Below are positions 1-7,519 of a stretch of DNA of 64,000 nt, in pieces. Made by a program: the position numbers and the translations under genes. A model generated the notes under the pieces. It saw only the letters and a program-made list of their open reading frames with translations, was not told the DNA's origin and ran no database searches. The DNA comes from Pararobbsia silviterrae (GTDB taxonomy: Bacteria > Pseudomonadota > Gammaproteobacteria > Burkholderiales > Burkholderiaceae): positions 167,205 to 231,204 of the forward strand of contig NZ_RBZU01000007.1 in assembly GCF_003628125.1 (NCBI RefSeq), in the 5' to 3' direction. How positions within the stretch are numbered: the first letter of the stretch is position 1; each line of letters opens with the position of its first letter.

Positions 1-705
1 GCGATTGCGGCCGGTGTCGAAACCATCGCGCCGCCGTCCGACGCCAACTCGGATTCCGACTCGGACTCGAATTCATCGGGATTCTGGATCCGCAATCCCG
101 ACGGCGTGCCGCTGCAGATTCGGCCCGGCGTCAAGACGACGCTCGACGAAGCGAGCCATACGAGCCCGCCGCTCCCCGTCGACGGCACGCGCTGCGCGCC
201 TTACCGGCGCGTCACGCAACAGGTCCGGCCCACGCGCTTGTCGCATATCGCGTTCGCGACGGCGAGCGTGCCCGCGCAGATCGACTTTTGCGAGCGCGTG
301 CTCGGGCTGCGCTTGTCGGATCGCTCGGGCGACGGCGTCGCGTTCATTCATGCGCCGCACGGCGGCGATCATCATCTGTTCGCGATGGCCATGAGCTCGG
401 GCCCGGCGCTGCATCACCTGAGCTGGGACGTGCCGACCGTCGAGGAAGTCGGACTCGGATCCATGCAGATGGCCGCGGCGGGCTACAAGAACGGCTGGGG
501 GCTCGGCCGTCATGTGTTGGGTTCGAACTACTTCTATTACGTGCAGGACCCGTGGGGCAGCTTTTCCGAGTTCAGCGCGACGCTCGACTACATCCCCGCG
601 TCGGTCGACTGGGTCGCCCAGGACCATGCGCCCGAAGACTCGATGTATCTCTGGGGCCCGGACCTGCCGCCGATCTTCTTCGCGAATTCTGAGCACGGCG
701 CGTAA
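1..705 (+). CDS. VOC family extradiol-dioxygenase-like protein (5' partial)
   Basis: The frame is open from the first base, so the start lies upstream of the window and the last 234 residues are seen. The C-terminal vicinal-oxygen-chelate module begins at RLSHIAFAT and shows the metal-ligand pattern of extradiol dioxygenases: His in LSHIAF, His in ALHHLSWDV and GRHVLG, and Glu in SFSEFSA. The preceding text FWIRNPDGVPLQIRPG looks like the end of a first VOC module, so this is probably a two-module type I enzyme that cleaves a catechol-like ring using Fe(II). A Ser/Asp-rich stretch sits just before that text. It is followed in the same direction by FAH-family and BKACE genes, which fits an aromatic or keto-acid catabolic operon. 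The substrate cannot be told. Confidence 0.8.
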   Translation, partial: AIAAGVETIAPPSDANSDSDSDSNSSGFWIRNPDGVPLQIRPGVKTTLDEASHTSPPLPVDGTRCAPYRRVTQQVRPTRLSHIAFATASVPAQIDFCERVLGLRLSDRSGDGVAFIHAPHGGDHHLFAMAMSSGPALHHLSWDVPTVEEVGLGSMQMAAAGYKNGWGLGRHVLGSNYFYYVQDPWGSFSEFSATLDYIPASVDWVAQDHAPEDSMYLWGPDLPPIFFANSEHGA

Positions 706-850
706 CGGACGTCGCGCATCGACGCAACCGAACAGACGCAAAACGCCTAAAGCACGGCGCGCGCATCCGGCGCGTTCGACGAACGTCACGGCGACGCGCC
801 CACGCGGTCGCCCTCCTTTCCCCTTATTTCAGAACGCTTCATCACCCGAT

Positions 851-1720
851 ATGAAACTCGTCACATTCCAATGCCGCGGCCATCGCTCGATCGGCAAAGT
901 CGAAGGACAGCAGATCGTCGATCTGCCCGCCAGCGATCGCACATTGCCGAACACGATGCTTGCGCTGCTTCAAGGCGGCCCCGCGCTGCTCGATCGCGCA
1001 CGTGAGATTCGCGTCGCCGATGCCGTGACCTATCCGCTCGCCGACGTGAGCCTCGACGCGCCCGTGCCGAATCCGTCGAAGTTCCTTGCGATCGGCATGA
1101 ACTACCGCCGCCACGTCGAGGAAGCGAAGGCCGCGGGCCTCCAGGTTCCCGATAGTCAAGTCTGGTTCAACAAGCAGGTGTCGTGCGTGAACGGCCCCTT
1201 CGATCCCGTGCATATGCCGAAGGTGTCCGACAAGCTCGACTACGAAGCCGAACTCGGCGTCGTCATCGGCCGCCGGTGCCGGCATGTGTCCGAAGCCGAT
1301 GCGGCGTCGGTCATCGCGGGCTATGTCGTCTGCAACGACGTCTCGGTTCGCGATTGGCAAATGCGTTCGCCGACGATGATGCTCGGCAAGTCGTTCAACA
1401 CGCATGGTCCGTTCGGCCCGTGGCTCGTGACGCCCGACGAGATCGCCGATCCGCATGCGTTGCAGATGCGCATGCTCATCAACGGCGAATGCCGCCAGGA
1501 GGTCAGCACGGGCGAGATGATCTTCAACGTCTGGCAGCAGATCGCCTATCTGTCGACCGTCATGACGCTCGAACCCGGCGACGTGATCGCGACGGGCACG
1601 CCCTCGGGCGTCGGCGCCGCGCACAAGCCGCCGCGCTTTCTGAATGTCGGCGACGTGATGCGCGTCGAGATCGACGGTCTCGGACATATCGAGAACGTGG
1701 TCGTCGCCGAACCGTTTTGA
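851..1720 (+). CDS. Fumarylacetoacetate hydrolase (FAH) family protein
   Basis: A 289-residue protein of the FAH fold, which hydrolyses or isomerises beta-diketo or enol acids late in aromatic ring degradation (relatives: HpcE-type isomerase/decarboxylases, ureidoglycolate lyase, acylpyruvases). The C-terminal catalytic domain starts near residue 75 (NPSKFLAIGMNYRRHVEE). The metal-binding acidic motif DYEAELGVVIG and the family signature GDVIATGTPSGVG are intact. The ATG at 851 gives the normal MKLVTF start; the reading frame extends further upstream but that part overlaps the VOC gene and looks non-coding. It lies 145 bp after the VOC gene and 35 bp before the BKACE gene, so co-transcription is likely. 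The exact substrate is not determinable. Confidence 0.88.
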   Translation: MKLVTFQCRGHRSIGKVEGQQIVDLPASDRTLPNTMLALLQGGPALLDRAREIRVADAVTYPLADVSLDAPVPNPSKFLAIGMNYRRHVEEAKAAGLQVPDSQVWFNKQVSCVNGPFDPVHMPKVSDKLDYEAELGVVIGRRCRHVSEADAASVIAGYVVCNDVSVRDWQMRSPTMMLGKSFNTHGPFGPWLVTPDEIADPHALQMRMLINGECRQEVSTGEMIFNVWQQIAYLSTVMTLEPGDVIATGTPSGVGAAHKPPRFLNVGDVMRVEIDGLGHIENVVVAEPF

Positions 1721-1755
1721 TCGACAACAAAAGCACACAACCGGGACATACGACC

Positions 1756-2685
1756 ATGACACGCAAAGTCATCATCACCTGCGCGGTGACGGGTTCGATT
1801 CATACGCCGAGCATGTCGCCGTATCTGCCGGCCACGCCCGAGGACATCGCGCGCGACGCGATCGCGGCCGCCCAGGCCGGCGCGGCGGTGCTGCATCTGC
1901 ACGCGCGCCACGCCGAAGACGGCCGGCCCGCGTTTTCGCCCGATGTCTACCGGCAGTTTCTGCCGAAGATTCATGCCGCGACCGATGCCGTGATCAACAT
2001 CACGACGGGCGGTGCGGTCAATATGACGCTCGACGAGCGGCTGGCGGGCGCGCTCGATGCGTCGGCCGAAATGGCCTCGTGCAATATGGGCTCGATGAAT
2101 TTCGGGATCTTCCCGATCCTCGACAAGCTCAAGACGTTCAAGCATGAATGGGAGCGTCCGTTCATCGACGGCTCGCGTCATACGATCTTCCGCAACACGT
2201 TCGCGGATATCGAGGAAGTCATGGCGCGGCTCGGCGACGGACACGGCACGCGGTTCGAGTTCGAGTGCTATGACGTCGGGCATCTCTACAACCTCAAGCA
2301 CTTTGTCGATCGCGGTCTGATCAAGGGGCCGATGTTCCTGCAGTTCGTGCTCGGCGTACTCGGCGGCATCGGACCGGACCCCGAGAATCTCGTGCATATG
2401 AAGCGCATCGCCGACAAGCTGTTCGGCGACGGCTATCATTGGTCGGTGCTCGGCGCGGGCAAGTATCAGATGCCGCTGATCACGCAGGCCGCGCTGATGG
2501 GCGGCAATGTGCGCGTGGGTCTCGAGGATTCGCTGTCGATCGGGCCGGGCCGGCTCGCGACATCGAATGCCGAACAGGTCGAGATGATCCGCGAGGTGCT
2601 CGAAAGGCTCGGCTTCGAGATCGCGACACCGGCCGATGCGCGGCAGATGCTAGGGCTCAAGGGGCGCGATAAGACGCGGCTTTGA
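1756..2685 (+). CDS. BKACE family 3-keto-5-aminohexanoate cleavage enzyme
   Basis: A 309-residue beta-keto acid cleavage enzyme (DUF849). The family condenses a beta-keto acid with acetyl-CoA to give acetoacetate and a new CoA ester; the prototype is Kce of lysine fermentation. The Zn ligands expected of the TIM barrel are visible: HLHAR near residue 47 and the Glu/His of FECYDVGHLYNL near residue 175. GGNVRVGLEDSLSIGPGRLA near the C-terminus is the conserved family segment. The start MTRKVIITCAVTGS is standard. It closely follows the FAH gene. Together with the VOC and FAH genes it suggests breakdown of a side-chain-bearing aromatic or keto acid rather than lysine fermentation; that is inference. 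Confidence 0.9.
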   Translation: MTRKVIITCAVTGSIHTPSMSPYLPATPEDIARDAIAAAQAGAAVLHLHARHAEDGRPAFSPDVYRQFLPKIHAATDAVINITTGGAVNMTLDERLAGALDASAEMASCNMGSMNFGIFPILDKLKTFKHEWERPFIDGSRHTIFRNTFADIEEVMARLGDGHGTRFEFECYDVGHLYNLKHFVDRGLIKGPMFLQFVLGVLGGIGPDPENLVHMKRIADKLFGDGYHWSVLGAGKYQMPLITQAALMGGNVRVGLEDSLSIGPGRLATSNAEQVEMIREVLERLGFEIATPADARQMLGLKGRDKTRL

Positions 2686-2784
2686 GTCTGCGTGTCGAGG
2701 GCGCGCACGAGGCTCCGCGCGGGCGTGTCGGCGAGCGCACACCGCATTCGCACATCGAACCGTCCGAATGCTCGAACATCGGCA

Positions 2785-2825
2785 CGTCGTGCGTCGTGCG
2801 TCGTGCGTCGTGCGTCGTGCGTCGT
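2785..2825. repeat. Tandem 7-bp repeat (CGTCGTG)
   Basis: The unit CGTCGTG occurs five times in a row without error, followed by a near copy ending in C. It sits about 100 bp after the BKACE stop and 46 bp before the ATG of the NTF2-like gene, so changes in copy number would alter spacing in that leader rather than a protein. Confidence 0.9.
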
Positions 2826-2870
2826 CCAGATGGTCGGCGCCAAGCAACACCATTCAAAGGAAGAACCTCC

Positions 2871-3248
2871 ATGACCGACCGTGATTTCGCGGCCGATATC
2901 CGCGCGCTTGAAGAACGGCGGCGCATCGCGATGCTCGCGGCCGACACCGCGACATTGCGCACGCTGTTCGACGCATCGCTCGTCTATCTCCATTCGACGG
3001 GCCTGCGCGACACTCGCGAGAGCTACCTCGACAAGCTCGAAGACGGCACGATGCGTTATGAAGCGCTGGCTTTCGACGTCACCGAACTCATCGCGCGCGA
3101 GCGCTTTGCGCTGCTGCGCGCCAAGATGTCGGCCACGATCACGACGCCGAAGGGCACGTTCGATGTCGCGAGCGATTACGAAGCCGTCTGGATGCACAGC
3201 GACGGCACATGGCGCGCCATCGCGATCCAGGGGTTCGTGGCGAGCTAA
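2871..3248 (+). CDS. NTF2-like (SnoaL-type) small protein
   Basis: A 125-residue protein with the cone-shaped alpha+beta fold pattern of the NTF2/SnoaL/DUF4440 superfamily: an N-terminal helix (IRALEERRRIAMLAADTATLRTLF), the typical LVYLHSTG strand, then alternating strands ending WRAIAIQGF. Members include small isomerases, dehydratases and binding proteins; no catalytic set can be fixed here. The ATG follows an AAGGAAG ribosome site 10 bases upstream. It is the last gene of the catabolic set, and its stop codon overlaps that of the convergent toxin gene. It may be part of the same pathway, but the 185-bp leader with the 7-bp repeat could hold its own promoter. Confidence 0.75.
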   Translation: MTDRDFAADIRALEERRRIAMLAADTATLRTLFDASLVYLHSTGLRDTRESYLDKLEDGTMRYEALAFDVTELIARERFALLRAKMSATITTPKGTFDVASDYEAVWMHSDGTWRAIAIQGFVAS

Positions 3249-4144
3249 TCAAACCGCTCGAGATCGGCGGCAATAACCTGCTCCGCGAGCCGAATCGAGC
3301 GCTCCATCCACTTCGCGACAAAGGCAGGCCCTTCGAGATAGTGCGCGACAGTCGCGTCCACGAAGCGGATCATCTCCTTTCGGAATCGTTCGGCTGTGTC
3401 TGCCCTGCCGAGTTCTTGAATACGTTCGGCCAGGCTCGCTTTGAAGGCATCGATCGGCAGGCCATAGTCGCCAAGCTTGCGTCCGACGTACTTGAGCCCG
3501 TTGGATTCCGCGACACCTTTGTCGAGCAAAAACTTGATGTCCCAGACATCACGCGCTTTGAAGTATGGGCGTGCGCCGAGCGCCACAATCTTGTCCCCGA
3601 GAATTTCGTCGCGAGATTCGACGGGAATCAGCATCTGCGAGATGGGCACGGGCAAGTGGGGATAGTTGATCGCCACCGGCACCAAGTCGGGGTCGTATGC
3701 CGGCACGTTCGCCACTTCGATCTTGATCAACTCGCGTTGCGGCGCGCTGCGATCTGCATTGGGAACCGCGATACGCGCGCTCCAACGCGACACCTTGACG
3801 GCCGCATTTCCGTCATGCGCGCCGACTTCCGGTTCGTTGACCGTCACGACCAGTCCATACGCGTCGGCGATTTCCCGCCTAAGCAGATCGCAAAACGAAG
3901 TCATCACCGCCGGATCGAATGCTCGACCACCGGCAAAATCGAGATCCTCCGAATAGCGATTGCCCTGGTAACAGAGTCTCAGCGATGTTCCGCCTTGAAA
4001 GGTCAAATACCCGAGCGCACCACTCTCCTGCAACGCGTGCAGGATCTCGTAGTGCAGAATTTCCTTGGTGATCGTAGCAACCGGGGCGCGACGATCAGTC
4101 GCATAACGCCGCGCAAGCGCCAAAAGATCTTCTTGATTACGCAT
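3245..4144 (-). CDS. AbiEii/AbiGii-type nucleotidyltransferase toxin
   Basis: A 299-residue toxin of a type IV-like toxin-antitoxin pair. The DNA polymerase-beta nucleotidyltransferase signature is clear: GGTS at residues 51-54 and SEDLDF at 65-70 supply the nucleotide-binding loop and two acidic metal ligands. The later motif EILGDKIVALGARPYFKARDVWDI is the conserved AbiEii motif IV region. Known AbiEii toxins arrest growth by GTP-dependent or tRNA-directed nucleotidyl transfer and are activated on phage infection. The ATG at 4144 overlaps the end of the antitoxin gene by 8 bases, so the two are translationally coupled. A longer frame exists upstream but lies inside the antitoxin gene. Confidence 0.9.
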   Translation of the reverse strand: MRNQEDLLALARRYATDRRAPVATITKEILHYEILHALQESGALGYLTFQGGTSLRLCYQGNRYSEDLDFAGGRAFDPAVMTSFCDLLRREIADAYGLVVTVNEPEVGAHDGNAAVKVSRWSARIAVPNADRSAPQRELIKIEVANVPAYDPDLVPVAINYPHLPVPISQMLIPVESRDEILGDKIVALGARPYFKARDVWDIKFLLDKGVAESNGLKYVGRKLGDYGLPIDAFKASLAERIQELGRADTAERFRKEMIRFVDATVAHYLEGPAFVAKWMERSIRLAEQVIAADLERFD

Positions 4145-4679
4145 GGAGCATCTCGGGAGGTGCAACGAGGTTCTGGTTTCGCCCGACACGCTTCAAATCG
4201 CGCCAAGCGCGCTCCGCCGTCGCGACATGAAGTTTTCGACGCTCGTCGAACACGACGCCGTCAGACAGACTCCCGCCGCGTCGCGCGGTATGAACAAACT
4301 CGATGACGCCCCACGGCGTGTCGAACGTCTGGCCGCGACCCGTCGTCATCAAAGTCAGCCGCGACGGAATCTGTGAAATCCAGCCTGCGTCCGACAACGA
4401 CGATTCAAGGCTCACATAATTGCTGTCCCACGGTCGGAGAAAGGGCACTAACGCGCTTTGCACGTCGCCCGGCAAACTGCGCGCGCGTGGATTGACATAG
4501 AGCCCGCGCGTGACGCGCAGGAGCAAGCCTGACCGGCAGTGCGCGGTCAGCGCCTTGCGAAGCGTGGCTTTGGATTCGCCGCGAAACATCAGTTCGAGCG
4601 TCTTGTCGCTGTACGCCCAGATCCCCGCGCGATCCCAGCGATCCAGCGCCGAAATCAGCGCTTTCGTGCGCATAGTCAT
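4137..4679 (-). CDS. AbiEi-type antitoxin/autoregulator
   Basis: A 180-residue antitoxin partner. The N-terminal part (SALDRWDRAGIWAYSDKTLELMF, then ATLRKALTAHCRSGLLLRVTRGLYVNP) is the winged-helix region that represses the operon in known AbiEi proteins by binding inverted repeats. The C-terminal part (RLTLMTTGRGQTFDTPWGVIEFVH) is the domain that counters the toxin. I chose the ATG at 4679 (MTMRTK); 4673 is also possible. The upstream part of the open frame crosses the AT-rich repeat region and is unlikely to be translated. The pair stands alone between two metabolic operons with a local drop in GC, which suggests horizontal gain. Confidence 0.87.
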   Translation of the reverse strand: MTMRTKALISALDRWDRAGIWAYSDKTLELMFRGESKATLRKALTAHCRSGLLLRVTRGLYVNPRARSLPGDVQSALVPFLRPWDSNYVSLESSLSDAGWISQIPSRLTLMTTGRGQTFDTPWGVIEFVHTARRGGSLSDGVVFDERRKLHVATAERAWRDLKRVGRNQNLVAPPEMLHA

Positions 4680-4683
4680 CCCT

Positions 4684-4824
4684 ACATGAAATCGATATTT
4701 AAGTAGATTAGGCGTAGAGATACAGATCGTCAATCGCTCGACGTCAATACGATAAAAAAGTCGATTTCATGTCGAGATATTGAATTCGACGATAAAACCG
4801 CGAAAAAGCGTCGATTCGACGCTT
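4684..4824 (-). promoter_or_regulatory. AbiEi operon control region with inverted repeats
   Basis: This AT-richer stretch upstream of the antitoxin start holds a perfect 12-bp inverted repeat, ACATGAAATCGA at 4684-4695 and TCGATTTCATGT at 4761-4772. Further upstream, 4806-4824 is a perfect 19-bp palindrome (nine bases each side of one central base, arms AAGCGTCGA and TCGACGCTT). AbiEi antitoxins are known to bind paired inverted repeats around their own promoter, so these are the probable operators. The assignment rests on position and symmetry. Confidence 0.6.
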
Positions 4825-4950
4825 CGACATCCGGAATTTCCCTGAACGGGTTACCACGCGCTCGCTGCTCATGCGAGCGAAACCCGCGCCGCGCGGTCGC
4901 CTCGACCGCAGACCCCCGTCTCGTCTAGCACGACAAAATCGGATCGAGCC

Positions 4951-5018
4951 TTGACATCCGCTCGATCACGGACAAAAATCTAAGCCATTCCCGGAAACGT
5001 TTCCGGAACGTTCCGGAA
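4951..5018 (+). promoter_or_regulatory. Sugar-operon promoter with LacI-type operator
   Basis: TTGACA at 4951-4956 is a consensus -35 box, followed 17 bases later by AAAAAT at 4974-4979 as a -10 candidate. Just downstream lie two overlapping perfect palindromes: CCGGAAACGTTTCCGG (4991-5006) and TTCCGGAACGTTCCGGAA (5001-5018). The GGAAACGTTTCC core matches the usual LacI/GalR-family operator. A repressor there would block transcription near the start site. Ribosome site GGAGGA at 5105-5110 serves the first gene. No LacI-family gene lies in the window. Confidence 0.7.
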
Positions 5019-5114
5019 AAGGTCGCCTTGCCTGACCTCGAAGCGGACGTCCTCGGGGCGACGGGCATACAAGAAGCGCGATAATGCGCGCCCATATTCC
5101 ATCTGGAGGAGCAC

Positions 5115-6344
5115 ATGAGAAAGACTTTGACCGCCGCCGCCGCGGCGATCAGCGCCGTCGTTTCAATGATGTCGGTGTCGCCCGCCGCGCTCGCGGCCGA
5201 CCAGCAGACGCTCAACGTCTGGACCGTCGACGAACCGAACCCGTTCACCGAAAAAATGGCGAACGAATTCGCGAAACAGCATCCCGACGTCAAGGTGCAG
5301 ATTCGCCGCGTCGGCTTTGCCGCGCTCAACGATGAAGCCATGCGCGCGGTCATGTCGGGCAACGGTCCCGACGTCGTGCCCGTCGACAATCCGAACACCG
5401 CGATGTTCGCCGCACGCGGCGCGCTCATCGACCTGACGCCGTTCCTCGCGAAGTCGAAGGTCATCGATGCGAAGCAGATCTTCCCGGGCCCGCTCAAGAA
5501 CGCGACCTGGAACGGCAAGGTCTATGCGATTCCGCGCGGCGCGAACACGCTCGCGCTCTACTACAACCAGGACGCGTTCAAGGCCGCCGGCCTCGATCCG
5601 AACAAGCCGCCCCAAACGTGGGATGAGCTCTACTCGGACGCGAAGAAGCTGACCGATGCGTCCAAGGGCGTCTACGGTCTCGCGTTCTCGGCGATCGGCA
5701 CCGAAGAAGGCACGTTCCAGTTCCTGCCGTTCATCCAGACGACGGGCGCCGACTGGACCTCGCTCGGCTCGGCCGGCGCGATCCGCGCCGCGCAATTCTG
5801 GCAAAAGCTCCTCGACGACAAGGTCGCGTCGCCCGATACGCTCTCGCATTCGCAATCGGAAGCCGCCGCGACGTTCATCAACGGCAACGCCGCGATGGAT
5901 ATCGACGGTCCGTGGGAACTGCCCGCCGTCTCGAAGGGCGCGAAATTCAAGTGGGCCGTGGCGCTGCTGCCCGTCGAGAAGGAAGGCTCGCCGCGCGCAT
6001 CGGCACTCGGCGAACAGAACCACGCGATCCTGAAGACGAGCAAGAACCCGGAACTCGCGTTCGAATTCCTCGAGTACATGTACAGCCAGCGCGGCCGCGA
6101 CTGGAACGAGTTCGGCATGCTGCCGCCGTCGAAGGACACGGTCACGAACGATCCGAAGTGGCCCGAAGCGTACAAGGTCTTCAACGAGCAGATGCAATAC
6201 GCTCGCGGCCGCGGTCCGAACCCGAACTGGCCGCAGATCTCGAAGGCGATCTACACGGCGATGCAGCAGGTCCTCACGCATCAGGCCGACGCCCCCACGG
6301 CGATGAAGAACGCCGCGGCCGAAGTCGACAAGGCCACGAAGTAA
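5115..6344 (+). CDS. Sugar ABC transporter substrate-binding protein
   Basis: A 409-residue family 1 extracellular solute-binding protein. It has a classic Sec signal peptide (MRKTLTAAAAAISAVVSMMS..., cleavage near ALA-ADQQ). The mature start TLNVWTVDEPNPFTEKMANEF and the central AIPRGANTLALYYNQDAFKAAGLDPNKPPQTWDEL are typical of MalE/UgpB-type proteins that deliver oligosaccharides to a MalF/MalG-type importer. Aromatic residues suited to stacking on sugars are present (TTGADW, DIDGPWELP). It heads an operon with two permeases and a GH31 alpha-xylosidase, so the cargo may be an alpha-xyloside or alpha-glucoside oligosaccharide. A long intercistronic hairpin follows it. Confidence 0.92.
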   Translation: MRKTLTAAAAAISAVVSMMSVSPAALAADQQTLNVWTVDEPNPFTEKMANEFAKQHPDVKVQIRRVGFAALNDEAMRAVMSGNGPDVVPVDNPNTAMFAARGALIDLTPFLAKSKVIDAKQIFPGPLKNATWNGKVYAIPRGANTLALYYNQDAFKAAGLDPNKPPQTWDELYSDAKKLTDASKGVYGLAFSAIGTEEGTFQFLPFIQTTGADWTSLGSAGAIRAAQFWQKLLDDKVASPDTLSHSQSEAAATFINGNAAMDIDGPWELPAVSKGAKFKWAVALLPVEKEGSPRASALGEQNHAILKTSKNPELAFEFLEYMYSQRGRDWNEFGMLPPSKDTVTNDPKWPEAYKVFNEQMQYARGRGPNPNWPQISKAIYTAMQQVLTHQADAPTAMKNAAAEVDKATK

Positions 6345-6409
6345 GCCAGGTGATCGTGCCCGCCGATGCGCCGCCGCGGCGTATCGCGCCGGGCCGTTGT
6401 TGAAGTCCC

Positions 6410-6457
6410 GGCCACGCTCGACGTCCTCGATGTTCCTGATGACGTCGGCGCGTGGCC
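6410..6457 (+). other. Intercistronic mRNA hairpin after the binding-protein gene
   Basis: GGCCACGC (6410-6417) pairs with GCGTGGCC (6450-6457), and inside it GACGTC (6420-6425) pairs with GACGTC (6441-6446), leaving a 15-base loop. No T-run follows, so it is not an ordinary terminator. Its place between binding-protein and permease genes matches the hairpins that stabilise malE-type mRNA and raise the ratio of binding protein to permease. Confidence 0.6.
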
Positions 6458-6530
6458 GATCGCAGGTGCGGCGCGACGCGCGATGTCCCTCGTATGCATC
6501 GACGCGCGCAGCCGCTGAAGGAGGGTGTGT

Positions 6531-7511
6531 ATGAGTTCGAGCCCACGCAGTACCGCGCAGACGGCGCAAGATATGCCGTCCGCCACGACCTATTCCCGCG
6601 CAAGCACTATGAAGACATGGTTCAGACAGGCCCAGGGCCGCAATGGCTTTGAAGTCACGATGGCTTCGCTGGCGCTGCTCTATTTGCTGCTCTTCGCCGG
6701 CATTCCGCTCATCTACAACGTCGTGCTGTCGTTTCAGCAAGTCGATCTCATGAGCCCCGCGTTCTTCGTGCGGCCCTTCGTCGGCCTCGCGAATTATCTC
6801 GACGTCATCTCGCGTCCCGAGACGCGTATCGTCGTGATCAACACGATCCTGTTCGTCGGGCTCTCGCTCGTGTTCCAGATCGTCATCGGTTTCCTCCTGG
6901 CACTGCTTTTCATGCAGAGCTTTCCGGCCGCATCGTTTATGCGCGGCCTTTTTCTTGCAGGCTGGATCATGCCGGGCCTCGTCGTCGGCGCGATCTGGAA
7001 GCTCGTGTTCGCGGGCGACTACGGCGTGCTCAATCACGCGCTGACGTCGATCGGCCTCATCCACGGCAAGATCTTCTGGCTGTCCGATCCGCACTATGCG
7101 TTGTTCGCCGTCATCCTCGCGAACGTCTGGCTCGGCGTGCCGTTCAACATGCTGCTGCTCTCCGTCGGCCTGATCGGCATCCCCGCCGATATCTACGAAG
7201 CCGCGAAGATCGACGGCGCGGGTCCGATTCGCCGCTTCTTCTCGATGACGCTGCCGATGATGCGCTCGACGCTCGGCGCCGTCGTCTCGCTCGGCGCGAT
7301 CCTGACGATGCAACAGTTCGACCTGATCGCCGCGCTCACGCAGGGCGGCCCCGCAAACGCGTCGCAAGTCGCGCAGTACTGGTCGTGGCAGCTTTCGTTC
7401 CAGACCTTTGAAGTCTCGCAGGGCAGCGCGGTCGCGACCGTCATGCTCGTGCTCGTGCTGTTCGTCGCCGTGATCTACGTGCGCTCGATCCGTCACGAAC
7501 AGGTCGCGTGA
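6531..7511 (+). CDS. Sugar ABC transporter permease, MalF type
   Basis: A 326-residue inner-membrane permease with six predicted transmembrane segments, the first at about residues 40-65 (LALLYLLLFAGIPLIYNVVLSF). The EAA loop that docks with the ATPase is EAAKIDGAGPIRRFFSMTLPMM. I chose the ATG at 6531 because AAGGAGGG lies five bases upstream; an internal ATG at 6609 lacks such a site. The roughly 27-residue Ser/Thr-rich N-terminal extension is cytoplasmic and longer than usual. Its stop overlaps the region upstream of the second permease, so they are coupled. No ATP-binding subunit is encoded in the window; a shared MsmX/UgpC-type ATPase elsewhere is presumably used. Confidence 0.92.
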   Translation: MSSSPRSTAQTAQDMPSATTYSRASTMKTWFRQAQGRNGFEVTMASLALLYLLLFAGIPLIYNVVLSFQQVDLMSPAFFVRPFVGLANYLDVISRPETRIVVINTILFVGLSLVFQIVIGFLLALLFMQSFPAASFMRGLFLAGWIMPGLVVGAIWKLVFAGDYGVLNHALTSIGLIHGKIFWLSDPHYALFAVILANVWLGVPFNMLLLSVGLIGIPADIYEAAKIDGAGPIRRFFSMTLPMMRSTLGAVVSLGAILTMQQFDLIAALTQGGPANASQVAQYWSWQLSFQTFEVSQGSAVATVMLVLVLFVAVIYVRSIRHEQVA

Positions 7512-7519
7512 GGTCCGCC

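Noticed and set aside
2785..2825. CRISPR-like array
   Set aside because: Units are 7 bp in direct tandem with no spacers; the same holds for the repeats at 50315-50416 and 57011-57037.
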